From positions 1 through 5,879 of the forward strand of contig JBBRMY010000151.1 in the NCBI GenBank assembly GCA_038230595.1: 5,879 bases of DNA, in the 5' to 3' direction. Below, piece by piece: positions 5,072-5,879 of the stretch. Made by a program: the position numbers and the translations under genes. The notes under the pieces are model-generated. The model was not told where the DNA came from. It saw only the letters and a program-made list of their open reading frames with translations, and searched no databases. This DNA is from JBBRMY01 sp038230595 (GTDB lineage Bacteria > Bacteroidota > Ignavibacteria > Tepidaquicellales > Tepidaquicellaceae). Position 1 is the stretch's first letter. Every line of letters begins with the position of its first letter.

Positions 5072-5879
5072 TTAAATGATAATCTTGTTTCTTTGGCGGA
5101 AAATTTCTCCAAATTCTGCTCCAATAACAAATATAACTGAAATGTAATAAATCCAAAGTATAAATACTACAATTGCTGCATAAGCTCCATATATCTTGCT
5201 ATAATCAGCAAACCTGAGAAGATAGATAGAAAATAAATATTTCAGTATTTCAAAAAACAAAGCAGCATAAGCTGAAGAGAATAAAGCTACCTTAAACGGA
5301 GGCTTTCTGTATGGCACTCTTGTATAGATCATGAAGAACAGAATGAACGTAATAATATAGGCAGCCAGCATCGGTATTACAGAGTAAAGGAAATTAAGTT
5401 CAATTATTTTACCAAAAACACCATGCGAGTAGATAAGCAATACCTGATATCCTGATGTTAAAGATACTGAAACAAAGAACAGTACAACTGAGATCACAAC
5501 CAGCAAAAGATCGCGAAGCTTTAAAAAAATATAATGTACATCATGCTTAATCCCATATACTTTATATAGTACTTCCCTGAATGATGAAAATAATCCGCTG
5601 ACTGTCCATACCATTGCAACTGTGGCAATAATACCGCTTAACAATGTATTTGTTGAAAGCTCTTTTGTACGGTCTATGAGCTCTAAAATAATTTTATCCT
5701 TGAACTGCGGAGGTAGAGGGATGAGGCCGGTCAGATAAGAATTCAGACTATCAGTTGCCGAAGGGGAACTTAGATAAACTCCCAGTATCGTTAACAAAAT
5801 TAGAAAAAAAGGTACAACGCAAAGAAGGGTATTAAATGCGATGGCAGAAGACATTATCCAGATCTGATCCTGCTCAAAT
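5072..5879 (-). CDS. YihY/virulence factor BrkB family membrane protein (5' end outside window)
   Basis: This is an inner-membrane protein of a widespread family whose role is unsettled; the old tRNA-processing (RNase BN) label is not supported. An internal ATG at 5854 would give 260 residues, but the frame stays open to the window edge. The preceding residues FEQDQIWIMSSAIAFNTLL match the usual family lead-in to helix 1, so the real start lies beyond 5879. Counting from ATG5854, six membrane segments fall near residues 5-28, 72-92, 115-140, 156-178, 188-212 and 224-247. Family landmarks are IAFNTLLCVVPF, VSGLFSSFREVLYKVYG, YTRVPYRKPPFKVA and IYGAYAAIVVFILWIYY...IGAEFGEI. The C-terminus ends shortly after the last helix, as in short members. 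It lies just upstream of the phosphatase gene; I infer no functional link from this alone. Confidence 0.87.
   Translation of the reverse strand, partial: FEQDQIWIMSSAIAFNTLLCVVPFFLILLTILGVYLSSPSATDSLNSYLTGLIPLPPQFKDKIILELIDRTKELSTNTLLSGIIATVAMVWTVSGLFSSFREVLYKVYGIKHDVHYIFLKLRDLLLVVISVVLFFVSVSLTSGYQVLLIYSHGVFGKIIELNFLYSVIPMLAAYIITFILFFMIYTRVPYRKPPFKVALFSSAYAALFFEILKYLFSIYLLRFADYSKIYGAYAAIVVFILWIYYISVIFVIGAEFGEIFRQRNKIII

Overview
The window is AT-rich and every gene that can be supported lies on the minus strand. Reading right to left, the order is: a YihY/BrkB-family membrane protein (5' end cut by the window), a GAF-like/SpoIIE-type serine phosphatase, an intact secreted beta-propeller protein, a broken tandem paralogue of that protein, a repeat-filled spacer, and the start of the phosphate transporter permease gene pstC (3' end cut by the window). 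Two proteins end in the NPFNP...GxYxVxFD...SGxYFYxLxT...KKMxLxK C-terminus of type IX secretion cargo. Together with the general lack of Shine-Dalgarno sequences, this points to the Bacteroidetes/Chlorobi/Ignavibacteria group, most likely an Ignavibacteria-like organism. That placement is an inference from protein style.

Right part (3793-5879): the YihY-like gene and the phosphatase gene are 31 bp apart on the same strand and could share a transcript. Middle part (783-3723): two tandem genes encode 'choice-of-anchor B' proteins, i.e. a signal peptide, LVIVD-like propeller repeats and a type IX sorting domain. The right-hand copy is intact, and its seven repeats can be read directly from the sequence. 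The left-hand copy lost about one blade (roughly 161 bp net), which breaks the frame, so it is probably a pseudogene. Each copy is followed by nearly the same 3' block: a bulged palindrome, a strong terminator hairpin and a CCCCGA/TCGGGG hairpin. An additional classic intrinsic terminator separates the two genes.

Left part (1-782): the first ~329 bp (open to 431) encode the N-terminal part of PstC. Upstream of it is a Pho-box-like 11-bp-period direct repeat with a TATAAT box. This suggests pstC is the first gene of a phosphate-starvation operon with its own promoter, separate from the secreted-protein genes. No canonical start codon exists upstream of ATG329, although homology seems to extend beyond it.

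I see no CRISPR array, tRNA, rRNA, transposase or defence system. The window looks like ordinary chromosome. Its main points of interest are the tandem paralogue with a near-exact blade loss and the repeated intergenic block.
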